DNA of 64,000 nucleotides from Trichosphaerium sp. ATCC 40318 (Eukaryota > Discosea > Flabellinia > Trichosidae), in assembly GCA_038496445.1 (NCBI GenBank), contig JALMLS010000484.1, forward strand, positions 124,001 through 188,000, read 5' to 3'. The position numbers and the translations under genes are program-made. Below are positions 22,171-32,777 of the stretch, in pieces (positions within the stretch are counted from its first letter, which is position 1; the number at the start of each line of letters is the position of its first letter). A model generated the notes under the pieces. It was not told where the DNA came from and did not search any database. It saw only the letters and a list, made by a program, of their open reading frames with translations.

Positions 22171-22837
22171 CTAACAACCAACAGTTACTATCGTGTATCA
22201 ATGATTACTGTGATGTTCTAATACGACACTTTTGGCTTAAACCGCTTCAATACGTAGCAATCTTTGTTGCCTACCAGCAGGCTCAGCTTAGTTAGCAAGC
22301 GTTTACTTTGGTTGACAGTCAATCCTTCATACTTTCTCCAAAAGTAAAGGGTTTTTTCCACGGGACAAGACAAAAAAACACGTGAACAATTAATGAGAGT
22401 GGTCTACAAAACTTGCTCCAGGCGTAGTGTAGAGTAATATCGTAAGCAGGGAGTTAAGTTAACATACCTTCGTTGTAGGTCAAGTTGACTGTCGAATTAT
22501 TGCCCATTACTTTTGCTGACCCAAATAGCACTGATCTGTTGTTATTGCTGTCAACTCTTCACTAAAAACGCAGCATAACACTGACTTGGTACGTTTCGTT
22601 TAAATGATGCGTGTTGGAACAACGAGAGTGTCAACCAAACAAACCTTTATCCAAAATCGCAAAAAGACTTTGATTTAAACACCTATACGCTAAGAAAAAG
22701 CGTTCAACGTCTACACAGCAAAAGTTATCGCCAATGAAGTGCTAACTTCCTTAAAAGGGTTATAACGCTCAAAGAAGAATTACCAAACGTTGAGGAGAGC
22801 ATTCAAACGACTAAACAACCGAAAACCGAAAACCAAA
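22171..22837. other. 667-nt intergenic stretch between divergent genes
   Basis: This is the shared upstream region of the F-box/MORN_2 gene (minus) and the basic protein (plus). It has a CACGTG at about 22379 and no convincing coding sequence. Confidence 0.5.
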
Positions 22838-23402
22838 ATGTCAAAAGTGTCATCTGTCGAACTAAGGCATTCAAATCCTTCACTTGGACCCCATAATAAA
22901 CCCGTAAGCATCACGCTATCTAACACGAAGGAACATCAAAAGGAGTTCTCAAGTTTGATGAGCAAAACAACACTTAACGGCGTTTGTAGGTAAGTCCGTA
23001 TTTTTTATTTTTTCATTGAAAAAAGGTGAACTTACTGTCTTTACTGACACTTTTTTCCTCGGTTATAGTTTGGAGAAATATGCCGCTGAGAAGATGTCCG
23101 GTAATGAAAAGATAGTTGAAAAGGTGAATAAAGCCGTCTCAAAGGGCAGTTTGAACTGTGGACAGACAATCTCAACTTTTACTATTTTCTTCGAGGATGA
23201 AACGTCAATTAAAGTCCATGACTTGCGTGTCATGAAACTTGAAGGATATTATTCAGAGTTTGTTAAATATTTGGTGAAGAATGGAAAGCGTCGTGAGGAA
23301 TCTTTTGGACTGGGAGGTCCGCCTACACTAAAGAAGAAACCAGTAAAGAAAAAAAAAAGTACCAGAAAAAAAACAACAAAAGAAAAAAGAACCAAAAAGT
23401 AA
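22838..23402 (+). CDS. unknown protein with a Lys-rich C-terminal tail
   Basis: Two exons: 22838 to about 22990 (MSKVSSVELRHSNPSLG...) and about 23070-23402, joined by a GTAAGT intron ending TTATAG. About 160 residues. The middle reads EKMSGNEKIVEKVNKAVSKG then STFTIFFEDETSIKVHDLRV, a short alpha/beta unit. The end is a polybasic tail (KKKPVKKKKSTRKKTTKE) that could serve for nuclear or RNA association. The upstream in-frame TTG codon at 22790 is not used, because a good ATG with A at -3 stands at 22838. I do not recognise the family. Confidence 0.65.
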
Positions 23403-23815
23403 ACTATTGTACTGCTCTCTTACGATACTTATGTATTTGAATATCAATAAAATATCCATATATATAAAACATTAGTAACAACTGTTATTTAAACAAAACC
23501 TGGAAAGGCAACATTGTGTCATTGTCCTTCGAGTAATTTTTATATTCAAACATTTCTTACTAATACAGTCCTATTCGTTCAAATCCTACTTCTTTTTTCC
23601 CTCGGACAGAATGAGCTTATAAAATGAACATTTTCAACTAGTAGGAAAAAAATATAGACTTTGAACGACTAGAACTGTACTTCCTTCACTAACACTTCCC
23701 ACACGAAGTCAACTAAATCAAAGTGTATGTCGGGTTTCATTTAAAACAGGGATATTTTTTGGACAAGAGCATACATATATGTGTTGCTGTTTCAATCAAC
23801 AAATGTTAATTGGTA
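23403..23815. other. intergenic gap between convergent genes
   Basis: AT-rich 3' flanks with AATAAA-like signals just after 23440. No coding sequence is seen. Confidence 0.5.
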
Positions 23816-26514
23816 ATACATAGTTTTACAATTGTTTTAAATGTCTTTCTATTTACTCTAGCCAAAGCATCACGAATAGTTTGTAACTCAGGATTCTTGA
23901 ATAAACACAATAGTATTGGCTTTACTTTTGGCTCCTAAAAATATATATTAACACGTGTATGCTACTAAAATAACTTGCTACAAAAAGGACAGTACCAGTT
24001 TTTTTTTCTTGATAAGAGAAAAATATGTTCTCATGTCTTTTGCATCCTTAACCTTTTCCCATTCGTTCTCTAGGTACTGTATAATATTCTCATACTTCTC
24101 TTCTGCGGATTTAATATCTGTTTCAAGGTGTGGGAGATGATACAAGCACTCTTCAACATGATTAAGTCGTATGATATTAAGTAACGAATCCAAGCTGAAT
24201 TTTTTAGCAGAAACGTTGAATGGTGTATCACAAACAAAACCAATAGAATATTTTATAGCAATATATCCTTTGTTATATCTCTTGAAAACAGTTTTATGTT
24301 GTGTAATAGCATAGCCAGCCTATAAGACAACAGGAGTTAAAGTTTGAACCAAAATGAGAAAAAAACAAGAAATTAACATCTTCTCATCTACGAGTCTAAT
24401 GCACTCACAATTGGTCCAAAAGGATTCAATTCATCTATGGCTTGTTCTAAAGTTTCATCATTGTAAATATGGCAAGCTTCTTTAGGAGGCTCTCCACAGC
24501 AAAACTAACCAATAGTTAACACATTCGAATATGAAGTGAAAGAAACTACAAACCTCCTCTTCAACACTTTGTAATGTGTCAACATTAAAAGTTTTCATGT
24601 GAATTATAGTATCTCGGTTACACCTACCAACCTTTCTAAACGATTGTGACATCAACACTAGGCTATAGCACCTAAAGAAGAAACATGAGTTATGATGTAA
24701 GAAAAAGTTAAGAAAAAGCGTACAAGTTTGTTTCAGTTGGAAGAGTGAACTCGTTCTCCTTCCAAATACGCCAAAATAATTCAGCAAATGTAGTCTTGAC
24801 TACCTTACCATCAAAAGGCCGTGTACAGACACCCTCTGAAGCATCAGGAAGTCCTATACACACACCACTTAAGCAACTTTACTTAATAGCCTTTTTCACT
24901 TACTTTCTGAAGCAACACGCCATTCACCTTTATAGTGATACAAGGAACAAACATGCCCATCATATATCGGTGTAACAACACTTGGTACATTCCAATCGAT
25001 ATCACCTGTACCTTTAACATAGCTACCAGAATAACATTTGACATTTTGCTCGAAAGCATCAACATCCAAAACAAGAGGACCTTGAGATGGAGCAAGTGCA
25101 GCACTATGAGGTTATAAGTACTAGCCAAATATTTATAGCAATACGATTCATAATATTGGTTACCTGTTAGGCGTATAAGCATTCGCAGAAAGCTGTATCA
25201 AAGGTTCAAAATCGTTATGACTTGCTACAGTAAGTTTATACTTTTTTTGTATAGACAAACTGTTATTTTTAAGACACTGAAGAATTATGTCTTCGTGATT
25301 GCTACCATCAATGTCCTTGGACGTCAAATTACCTAACCTAACGCGAGCTATTGACCAAGCATTGAAGTCAAGTTCATCATGGATATAGAAAGTATTGAAA
25401 CTTCCAGACTTCTTAAACTTTGTCAACGATTCTTGCCATAGAGGTTTGTAAAACTTTTGAAATTCTGGCCATGTTTGTGCGTCAATCTCTTGAATTTCTA
25501 TAAAAGATACTGGCGTCAGTATATTGAAACCATAGTATAGAATAAGTACGTACTGTCCCAATAAGGTTTGAGGTTAACGTTGTAAATAGTGCCCTAAGAA
25601 AAATATGAGAATCCTAAACACAACCCGAATGTTTAAGTTTTTGGAGGTACAGGATACGAACCTTTTCCACTAATTGTCTAGCAAACTCCAAATATCTTAT
25701 TGCGATAAGTACAAGCTACAATTATCATGACATAAGATAATGAAAGAATGGAAGGAAGGAAGGTACTTTTTGAGCTTTGAAAATCTTTCCTTCTCTAATC
25801 CGTTCTCGTGCCAAATTAAATCGTTGATTTGCTGACCAAATTGTAGTGCTAGTTAATTTTAGGTCTATGGTAACAATAGAAACATCATACCTTTTTAGAA
25901 CGTCTATATCTAAGTAATTCTCGCAAGGCAAATCACGTTTTTTGTACACAATCTAAACATGAAATTAGTGCGCGAAAAACCCAAAAACTGTTTTCAACTG
26001 CTACAGTCTGATAGTTGCTTCTTACGTATTTTTTTGGATAATGCATCATCTCTAGTAATGCCATGCGATGCTCTAATAACTATCTTTTATAAATAATTGA
26101 TCAACAAGCGACAGAAAGCAATCAAAACAAAAAAAACACAAAAAAGACAAGTTTTTGTTGAATTGTCAATGTAACGTACATACGACTCTAACTCTTCCTC
26201 TGTATAAAATATAACGTCTATATCTTGCTCAGAGCCTTTATACTCAAGCATATTATCTGCCGCTTCATCGTAAGCGTTTTTTATTTGATGAGTAGTTATT
26301 GCTATGTAGTCCCAGTCAGAATCATCTCTATGCGTTCCGTGTACTCTACGGATATTATTAGCCAGTTTTATAGATTTTATGGTTCCACATGCCTACTTCC
26401 TTGTAAAAAGACTGCCAGTAGGTATTTAGTTATCTTCGGATGAAATTTACGCGTTAACAGAGAGAGTAGATCGTCTTTGTCATGGACGCCATCAGCGTTT
26501 AAACGAAGAGCCAT
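23816..26514 (-). CDS. polymerase-beta-type nucleotidyltransferase fused to a degenerate T4 Rnl1-like RNA ligase
   Basis: ATG 26514 starts a predicted nucleotidyltransferase: a GxHGTHRDDSDWDYIAI strand-loop with the SDxD metal-binding Asp pair (about 26310), a helix LESYLLEHRMALLEMMHYPK (about 26050-26170) and SANQRFNLARERIREGKIFK (about 25800). After a linker come T4 Rnl1-like ligase exons: TGDIDWNVPSVVTPIYDGH (about 24990), LYHYKGEWRVAS, TFAELFWRIWKENEFTLPTE, SLVLMSQSFRKVG and FKRYNKGYIAIKY (about 24270). In active relatives motif I is EKLDG and motif IV is EGYV; here they read PIYDG and AGYA, so the nucleotide-accepting lysine and the motif IV Glu are absent. The last exon ends VKLCITN (stop 23816). 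The N-terminal intron around GSR/HGT is uncertain. It could be a scaffold or sensor for broken RNA rather than a ligase. Confidence 0.75.
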
Positions 26515-26882
26515 TAATGGCGTTGTAGAGAAGTAGACAGTTCTAGATACAACTTAACACGCAATAAGCCAAAAATAAACTGCAGCACAATTAAAATTAT
26601 GTCAAAAACACAAGTTTTTAAATTCGATGAATTGTTAACAATTTTCGCTGCATTGTACTTGAAGTAACATTCAAAGCTTTAGTAGCTTCATTACGAGTAA
26701 GTTAAGTTTGCTTTATTAATAAGTACAAGTCTATTATTGTGACAATTAGCTTCATGAGCTAATAATAAAATTATGACAACCTAAATGAAGATATGCGCTC
26801 ACCAGCAACATATTGGAACTGACTCAGATTAGCGATAGTTTTTGCTATTGATAATTTTTTTTCCACATAACGCTGAAGGCAT
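26515..26882. other. intergenic, possible transposase HTH scrap on the minus strand
   Basis: On the minus strand near 26640-26710 a short frame reads LTRNEATKALNVTSSTMQRK, the look of a helix-turn-helix of a transposase or integrase, with no intact protein around it. The rest is AT-rich. Confidence 0.3.
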
Positions 26883-27038
26883 TGGGTTTGCACTACTTTT
26901 CGCGAAATTGATTAGAGCCACGATTGACTAAAAAATGTGCTGTTTTCTGCAAAAATGTTGTACAAAAAGGCCGCCAAAAGAACAGATTTCGAAGAATACA
27001 ACATGCTGCCAAATTTCGCGAAATATAGTGCAAACCCA
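26883..27038. repeat. 156-bp MITE-like element
   Basis: The left end TGGGTTTGCACTACTTTTCG is inverted at the right end (…CGAAATATAGTGCAAACCCA), giving terminal inverted repeats of about 27 bp with two mismatches. The size and lack of coding capacity fit a MITE. No clear target duplication. Confidence 0.65.
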
Positions 27039-27789
27039 TTTTTCCGGCCGTTTTGCCGTGTCTGCTTGTATATTTTTTTCGGCTATTTGCCGGCAGTAAA
27101 TAAAGAACGTATCGTGTTGCTGGAAGTCACTATCTGAACTGTGATCACTGCCAACGTACTGATCTATGTCCTCAAGTTCTGTTTTGTCTATCATTGGGAT
27201 TGAGAGTACCACCTCGAGAAGCATGGGAAGTCAGGGCTCTGTGATTCATAATTTGGGTAGTAAGTTGATGTTGTTGGTGCTGTTGGGTCTGCTCTATCCC
27301 AGTGCTCTGTTGGTTTCTTTAGTCTCAAGGGCGACCCGTTATATATATTTACAATGAATGAATCCCTTCTGTTGCCTTCATTGTATTTTGCTGGGTGCCG
27401 TCCTGTTCTTTTCTTCGTAGTTTTTTTTCTTCTTCAATCTATTGTCTTTACCGTACCAGCAAGTTTATTGTACACTTTTCAAGGTGCTATTAACAGCATC
27501 AAGTGCATACATGCGTTGTTGCAGTTCTAGTTCAGATTGTGGCAGTCCTTTTGGGTTTGCAAGTGGCCTCTTATAAAAGTTAAGTCGGCCTGATACGCAG
27601 CAAACATAGCAATCCTTTGTCGATTAGCTACAAAATTCTTAGACAAAAAAAAAACTACTTACGCGTTTTTACAGGGTTACGCTGAATCTTCTCAATCTAT
27701 ACATATGGATAAAAGATATTGTATTATGATTACCTGAACTCAACATAAATAAAGTATGTCAGTGATACGCCTTGCCATTATGTCAAGTT
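27039..27789 (-). pseudogene. probable transposon remnant, family unresolved
   Basis: Minus-strand pieces look like eroded coding sequence: MIDKTELEDIDQYVGSDHSS (about 27137-27200), an acidic start like those of some cut-and-paste transposases, and RPLANPKGLPQSELELQQRM (about 27470-27570) next to a Cys pair. Frames are broken and no catalytic motif is visible. The placement between transposon relics supports a mobile origin, but the family is a guess. Confidence 0.3.
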
Positions 27790-28285
27790 CTGTATCTTAA
27801 AAAAAATCATCAATAAATTTTTAACTTTTTTGTTAAGCCCACAAACTTGTTATCACACGGAATGTCCCATTTGTTAATAAGCGACTCAAGTACCTTTCCC
27901 TCAATCTCCACCTCATCGTATAATTTACTATAAAAGTTAACACCCGCGACAAGCATTTTACGAATATCAGAACAATCACCATTACCAGTTTGTAGTTCCT
28001 TACTGTTTAATCCCGCTTTCTTGCTTTAAGCATTTTTGTAAGAAAAGCACTTGGACCTTCCTCAAACATAGCTTTTGTTGATGCCGCTAGATTATTAAGA
28101 TGTTTTTGCTAGGTGCGTAAACAACACCCATCCTAAGAGAAACACCTGATGCTTGAACATCAACAATTAATAAACGACCTTTTTGTTCATTCACAAATTT
28201 CTGAGCTCCACGGAGTGTAGCAATAGCGACCCCAGTACCTCTACCAGCATCTGTGTGTAAAATACATTTACTGTTAATATGAGCA
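27790..28285 (-). pseudogene. non-LTR retrotransposon (LINE) relic, endonuclease-to-linker part
   Basis: On the minus strand, DAGRGTGVAIATLRGAQKFV then GRLLIVDVQASGVSLRMGVV and YAPSK is the central part of a LINE apurinic-type endonuclease (strand order GTGxAI... gRllivdv... vYAP). After frameshifts the linker between endonuclease and reverse transcriptase follows: AFLTKMLKARKRD, LQTGNGDCSDIRKMLVAGVN, FYSKLYDEVEIEGKVLES. In-frame stops and at least two frame changes show it is dead. No reverse transcriptase domain is present downstream, and a MITE-like element is inserted at its 5' side. Confidence 0.65.
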
Positions 28286-28343
28286 AGGATGAATTGGTTT
28301 CAGTAGCAAAAGTAATTCGAAAGAAATTTGAAAAACCTCTACT

Positions 28344-28860
28344 AGAGATGGCAGAAATACCGGTCCGAACCGGTTCCGGACCGAAACGCAAAGACCGGTC
28401 TCTAAACGGTCCAAACGGTCCGCTGTCAAAGGGAGTACCCTTGGAAAATCGGAAAAATAGCCGAAAAAAGGGACTTTTGTCAAAGGGTACTCCCTTGGAT
28501 TTTTATCGGTCCAAACGGTCCCTGTCACAAAATCTTAGAGGCTTCCATCTATCAACCTATTCTTTGTGTGCATGCACGTACGGTGGCTGTACACTTTTGT
28601 GGCATGTTTGAATATCCCACCTTCGATAAAATATTTTACAAACTATATGGCTTTCAACCACGCTATGTGCAGAACTTTTGATTTTAAGGAGTTTTAGACT
28701 ACTTTTAATCAAAAGAAAGTAGCTGGTGGTTCAAAAAGAAGCCAACAATTTTTATGTTCACTGAATGAATACTGGTCTTGTTCTAAATCTCGGACCGGTT
28801 ACGGACCGAAAACCGATATATTGAAACCGGACCGGTATCGGACCGGTATTTGCCACCTCT
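28344..28860. mobile_element. 517-bp MITE-like DNA element with perfect 10-bp target-site duplication
   Basis: The ends are inverted repeats beginning AGAGATGGCA on the left and reading TGCCACCTCT on the right, and both continue into dense CCGGTCCG/CGGACCGG motifs (ACCGGTCCGAACCGG on the left, CCGGACCGGTATCGGACCGG on the right). The direct repeat AACCTCTACT flanks the element on both sides (28334-28343 and 28861-28870). The G+C-rich ends contrast with the AT-rich surroundings. There is no transposase inside. A 9-10-bp duplication is more like Mutator-type than hAT (8 bp), but part of it may be chance because the element's own end resembles the target. Confidence 0.8.
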
Positions 28861-29156
28861 AACCTCTACTATTTACTACTTGATCTACAGAAAACCACGT
28901 AGTTTCGCGGAGCGTTTCACTCCTTGTGCTTACTCTGTGAGTCGTAAACAAGACACGAAAGGTCGCTTGAAGTAACAAAGACTGTAATAAGACCATCTAA
29001 CTCGTCTAATATTCAGTATGGCTCGGAGACTCAACGTGGTCAAGGAGGTTTTACGTGAGTGTCGCGGTTTCAATTTTCACAGAAATCGGGGATTCATCGG
29101 ACAAACTCTTGAAAAACTCACAACATTTTCATTCAAAAAACTATTGTTGCCTTACA

Positions 29157-29551
29157 ATGAGCAACTTTTCTTTAATACCGACGCTATCCTTGGCTATTCT
29201 GTTTGTAGTCTTTATGTTCGCATGTCCTGTATCAGGAAATGATGAAGAGGTAGAAGCGTGCGTAGGCAAATGGTGCTCGAGGCTGTATGAAAGCACTGAC
29301 GGAGAGTCTGGAACTTTTTGCGCCGACCGTTGGGGATCTTGCCCTAGCGAGAAATATGATTACGTACGCACTTCTGCATTGTCTACGCTGCTCAAATTTC
29401 GACTCACTTCAAAGTATAGTTTGAACACATATCAGGCAAGAAAAACTGTGGTAGACGATGCAATAAGCGAACACCTAGCGCTGGAAGATGTAATCATTTC
29501 GATGGTTTGATGAAAGGGAACGGTGGTGTATTCCGCTATGAATGTAAGTAA
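29157..29551 (+). CDS. secreted small Cys-rich protein
   Basis: ATG 29157 starts a strong signal peptide (LSLAILFVVFMFACPVSG). The mature part reads EACVGKWCSRLYE, then FCADRWGSCPSEKYDY. A GTACGC intron (about 29365-29418) leads to a second exon FEHISGKKNCGRRCNKRTPS, AGRCNHFDGLMKG and ...RYECK stop. Eight cysteines in a short chain imply disulfides. About 115 residues. It has no known family but resembles the other small secreted Cys-rich genes of this window in size and layout. The upstream in-frame region before 29157 is not needed. Confidence 0.7.
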
Positions 29552-30634
29552 GCAAGTGTATCTATATAGTAACCACATCCACGTTGTTACTTGGTTCTCA
29601 GTGCTAGTGTTCAGCACACTATAAATAAATTGATTGCTTTGTTGGCATTTTCTTTTTTTAATTTAGAGCCTTTCAACCTAACGCCCTTTCGTTATGAATG
29701 AATAATTTGAATATTCAAATACAGCCTACATTCACAAATATTCATTACTAAAAAAATTCATTCATTATTCATGCCCTTTTTGCTGCCACTTACGCAGTAG
29801 AAAATTGATCGCGCAGCATTGGTTTACGTTTGGCAGTTACAATTCTATTACCATAAGAACTGCAATAACGCATCGCAGATAAAAGTACTGCACACATGAA
29901 TACGTTGTGAGTGACGGTTTTTCTTTTGTCTATGATATTAATGAATTTGCCGTTTGGTGCTATAAATATGAATATTGCTTATATTCATAACGGAAGAGCG
30001 TTATTTCAACCCATTGAGACAGAAGTTATGAAACACAACACAAACACCATAGTTCTGTCAAAAGGTTAATTACAAGAAACCCACGTGATTGGGATTATGG
30101 CTATACAAGATCATAGGTTTCACTCTCATGCAGCATGAGTTGCGCTGTGACCAACTTAGAATCTGAAAATAATAAATAATGTTACCTTTCTCCACGTGCT
30201 ACCTTGTTATCTTTAACGTTGACGTTCGATCTTTAAGTTTCTTATTGTACCTTGTTGTGTCACCCACTAAAGAGTGGGTTTCTTTTTCTCCAGTGAGACC
30301 AAGAATAGGCGTCTCGCAATCATCTTTAAGCGCTACTAAATTCCAGGCCATTGTTTAAGTGAACTAGGTGTAGTCTAGAAGCTTCTACTATGGCGGACAT
30401 TTTTGACGTTCGTGTGGATGTTCGTTCTGGGTTTTTCATATGAATTTGATCAAGTTGACTTAAAACCAAAGATTTCATTCTGAAAAAGAAAGCCTCTCTT
30501 CTAAACCCTCTCGCGTCAAGGTTTTATTATAAATTAAAACGCGTAATTAAACCCATAAAAACAACTGTGTGCATGCTTCTAGCTCTAACCGTATTAATTG
30601 AGTGCTTATTCCACTGTAACGTATCAACACTAAG
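29552..30634. other. 1.1-kb gene-poor stretch with a repeat element
   Basis: The first half is an AT-rich element with inverted ends (29669-30013, listed separately). The second half (30014-30634) is the upstream region of the S-adenosylmethionine decarboxylase gene, with CACGTG near 30083 and 30193. No gene is seen. Confidence 0.5.
29669..30013. repeat. 345-bp MITE-like element with imperfect terminal inverted repeats
   Basis: The left end contains TAACGCCCTTTCGTTATGAAT; the right end carries its inverted copy (ATTCATAACGGAAGAGCGTTA), 19 of 21 matching, with weaker similarity to the tip. The inside is rich in ATTCA/TGAAT palindromes. No target duplication is certain. Confidence 0.5.
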
Positions 30635-32028
30635 ATGATGAATATTGAGGTGTACGTATACCATTATTAGGGGCTAATTCACGATGACATTCAGTGTTTC
30701 GTTTTGCTTATTTTCCCAAAGGCCTACAGATTTTTTTGAAGGAGCGGAAAAGCGCCTAGACGTAGAGTTTTCATGTTCTACAGATAATACAATGGGGATG
30801 AGAGTAATTAAGAAAAACGACTGGTTGACTCTACTACGCCATATTCGATGCGATATTCTATCACAAACATCTAACGATCATTGTGACGCGTATGTACTAT
30901 CAGAATCGAGCTTATTTGTATTTTCCAACAAAGTTGTACTCAAAACATGCGGCGAGACGAGACTACTACGATGCCTTGATACTCTCATGGAATTTTCGCA
31001 ACGCGCAAAGACTTCTGTGTCATTTGTGGCTTACTCACGTAAAAGCTACATGGAACCTTCAAAACAGCACTTTCCGCACCGTAACTTTGACGAAGAGGTA
31101 CGAAACAGCTTGTTTTATTAAAACCGATCTCTCTAAGTTCACCAACAACGCAAAAACCGTCCAAACGCTCCTAAACGTACTAAAACCGCTGTAGGTAGAA
31201 TACTTGAACAAACACTTTGCAGGAACGGGTTATACGTTCGGAAATCCATCATCGACTGATAACTGGTACTTGTACCTCGCTAGACCATCTGAAAATCATA
31301 TACCTGCGCTTGGGAAGTATCAACATTTTGAGATAATGATGACTCAGATCGACGAAAAAGTCTCTCAAAGTTTTTACGCCAAGGAAGGTAGAACAGCAAA
31401 AGGAATAACAAAAAGTACTGGAATGTCTACTATAATATCAAATGAACCTGCTACAACAAGCGAATTCCTTTTTGAACCTTGTGGTTACTCAGTAAATGGA
31501 CTGTCACAAAAGGTACCTTTTTTTTTCTCATTTTTTTCTTTTTTTTTTAATTGTTTTTTGACTTGTATGCAATTTCTTGGCATTTTATTTTCTGTTGTGG
31601 TAATGTAGAAGGATTATTGTATTTTATTTGGTTGTTTTGGATCACATGCTTTTTTTTTTCTTGGTGTAAACTGACGTTGTTTTTTTTGCTTTAGAATTTC
31701 TTCACCACTCATGTTACTCCACAAAAAGAATTCTCGTTTGTTAGTTTTGAGACGAACGCAGCACAAGAACAATATGATGTACTTGTTGAACGTATACTGG
31801 ATATGTATAAACCATCATCTTTTATCGCAACACTTCTTATTAACACAAAAGAAAAGAGAGGTACGAATATTTTTTCAGTTTTTTTTATACTGACAGTCTA
31901 TGTTAGATTCTCCCATTGAAACGCTTCTTGGATTACCACCTCGTACATACAAAGTAACACACAGAAGTGCACGTGTATTAAATGATACATGTCAACTCGC
32001 AATGTACACATGCCAAAAAGTTGTATAA
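30635..32028 (+). CDS. AMD1: S-adenosylmethionine decarboxylase proenzyme
   Basis: Makes decarboxylated S-adenosylmethionine, the aminopropyl donor for spermidine and spermine. Five exons: 30635-30651 (a 17-nt start exon), 30722-31097, 31195-31512, 31695-31860 and about 31907-32028. The N-terminus reads VPTDFFEGAEKRLDVEFS, the eukaryotic FFEGxEK(R/L)LE signature. The self-cleavage site is in YVLSESSLFVFSNK, where the Ser after Glu-Ser becomes the pyruvoyl group; the KTCGETRLLRCLD, SRKSYMEPSKQHFPHR and FEPCGYSVNGLSQK motifs follow in family order. Length about 345 residues, normal. The ATG at 30684 lies in intron 1; the spliced start (MMNIEVPTDFF) is preferred. Confidence 0.93.
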
Positions 32029-32777
32029 CAGAAATAAAAAAACAATAATTGTATTAAACCAAGTCAACTTTTTACCGTGCCGGTCCATAGAAACCATGGA
32101 GTATTGTGGTTTAAATATGGAAAGGTATACCAGTAGTGGTAGATACGATAGAAGTTAGCACGTTGACACTAAATGAGAAGCTTATCAACGGCCTGAATTT
32201 TCCAACTCGCTTGCTTGATACAAAGCAGCCTACTTTGTCTGTAAATGGGGTTGTAAGATTTGCCGCTACACGTGATTCCGTTACTCTTATAGAACTTGTC
32301 TCTTGACTCTTGTATTAACGTCAGCAGTGAGTTTTGTGTTGATTATTCAGTCACTTCACTTCGCTGTGATGTTGCCACGTTTTGTGACTGTACTTTTCCA
32401 AATAGTATTCCTATCCATCTTCTAGCGCAAAATGAGAAAATAGTTACTTACATTAAACTAACCCACGAGATGTACATTCCACCCATTGAGCCTTTTTGTT
32501 CATCATAAAAAAGTAGAAGCTACCTCGATGTATTTGAAGTTATTTGGCTGCTTTGGTTGTAGCTCATGTAGCATCTGGTTTTTGGTACTTTAGCAGGTCG
32601 GTACAACTTTGTTTCGATTTTTTTGTACCTGTTCTTCCCTTGTACCCTCATGCTACCTGCGATTGATATTTGGCTATTGTATCGTTACAGTACGTGTTCT
32701 TGGATCACATGTGGTCGGAACATCAAACATACGATTGGAGAAAGCGAAAGATTAGTTTTAGTATCATAAAAAGCAAC
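32029..32777 (+). other. stretch with possible decayed coding sequence
   Basis: Between 32080 and 32310 one frame reads VPVVVDTIEVSTLTLNEKLI then NGLNFPTRLLDTKQPTLSVN and VVRFAAT, and a second frame continues at 32296-32508. This looks like protein sequence broken by a frame change, possibly a decayed relative of the secreted gene that follows. No start, signal peptide or family match can be shown. The remainder is promoter region of the DUF4397 gene. Confidence 0.25.

Noticed and set aside
27039-27224. Complete piggyBac-type transposase
   Set aside because: Only an acidic N-terminus-like stretch is seen; no DDD catalytic core or intact frame follows.
30684-30720. ATG 30684 as the start of S-adenosylmethionine decarboxylase
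   Set aside because: The stretch has donor/acceptor signals, and splicing it out gives a better family N-terminus from ATG 30635.
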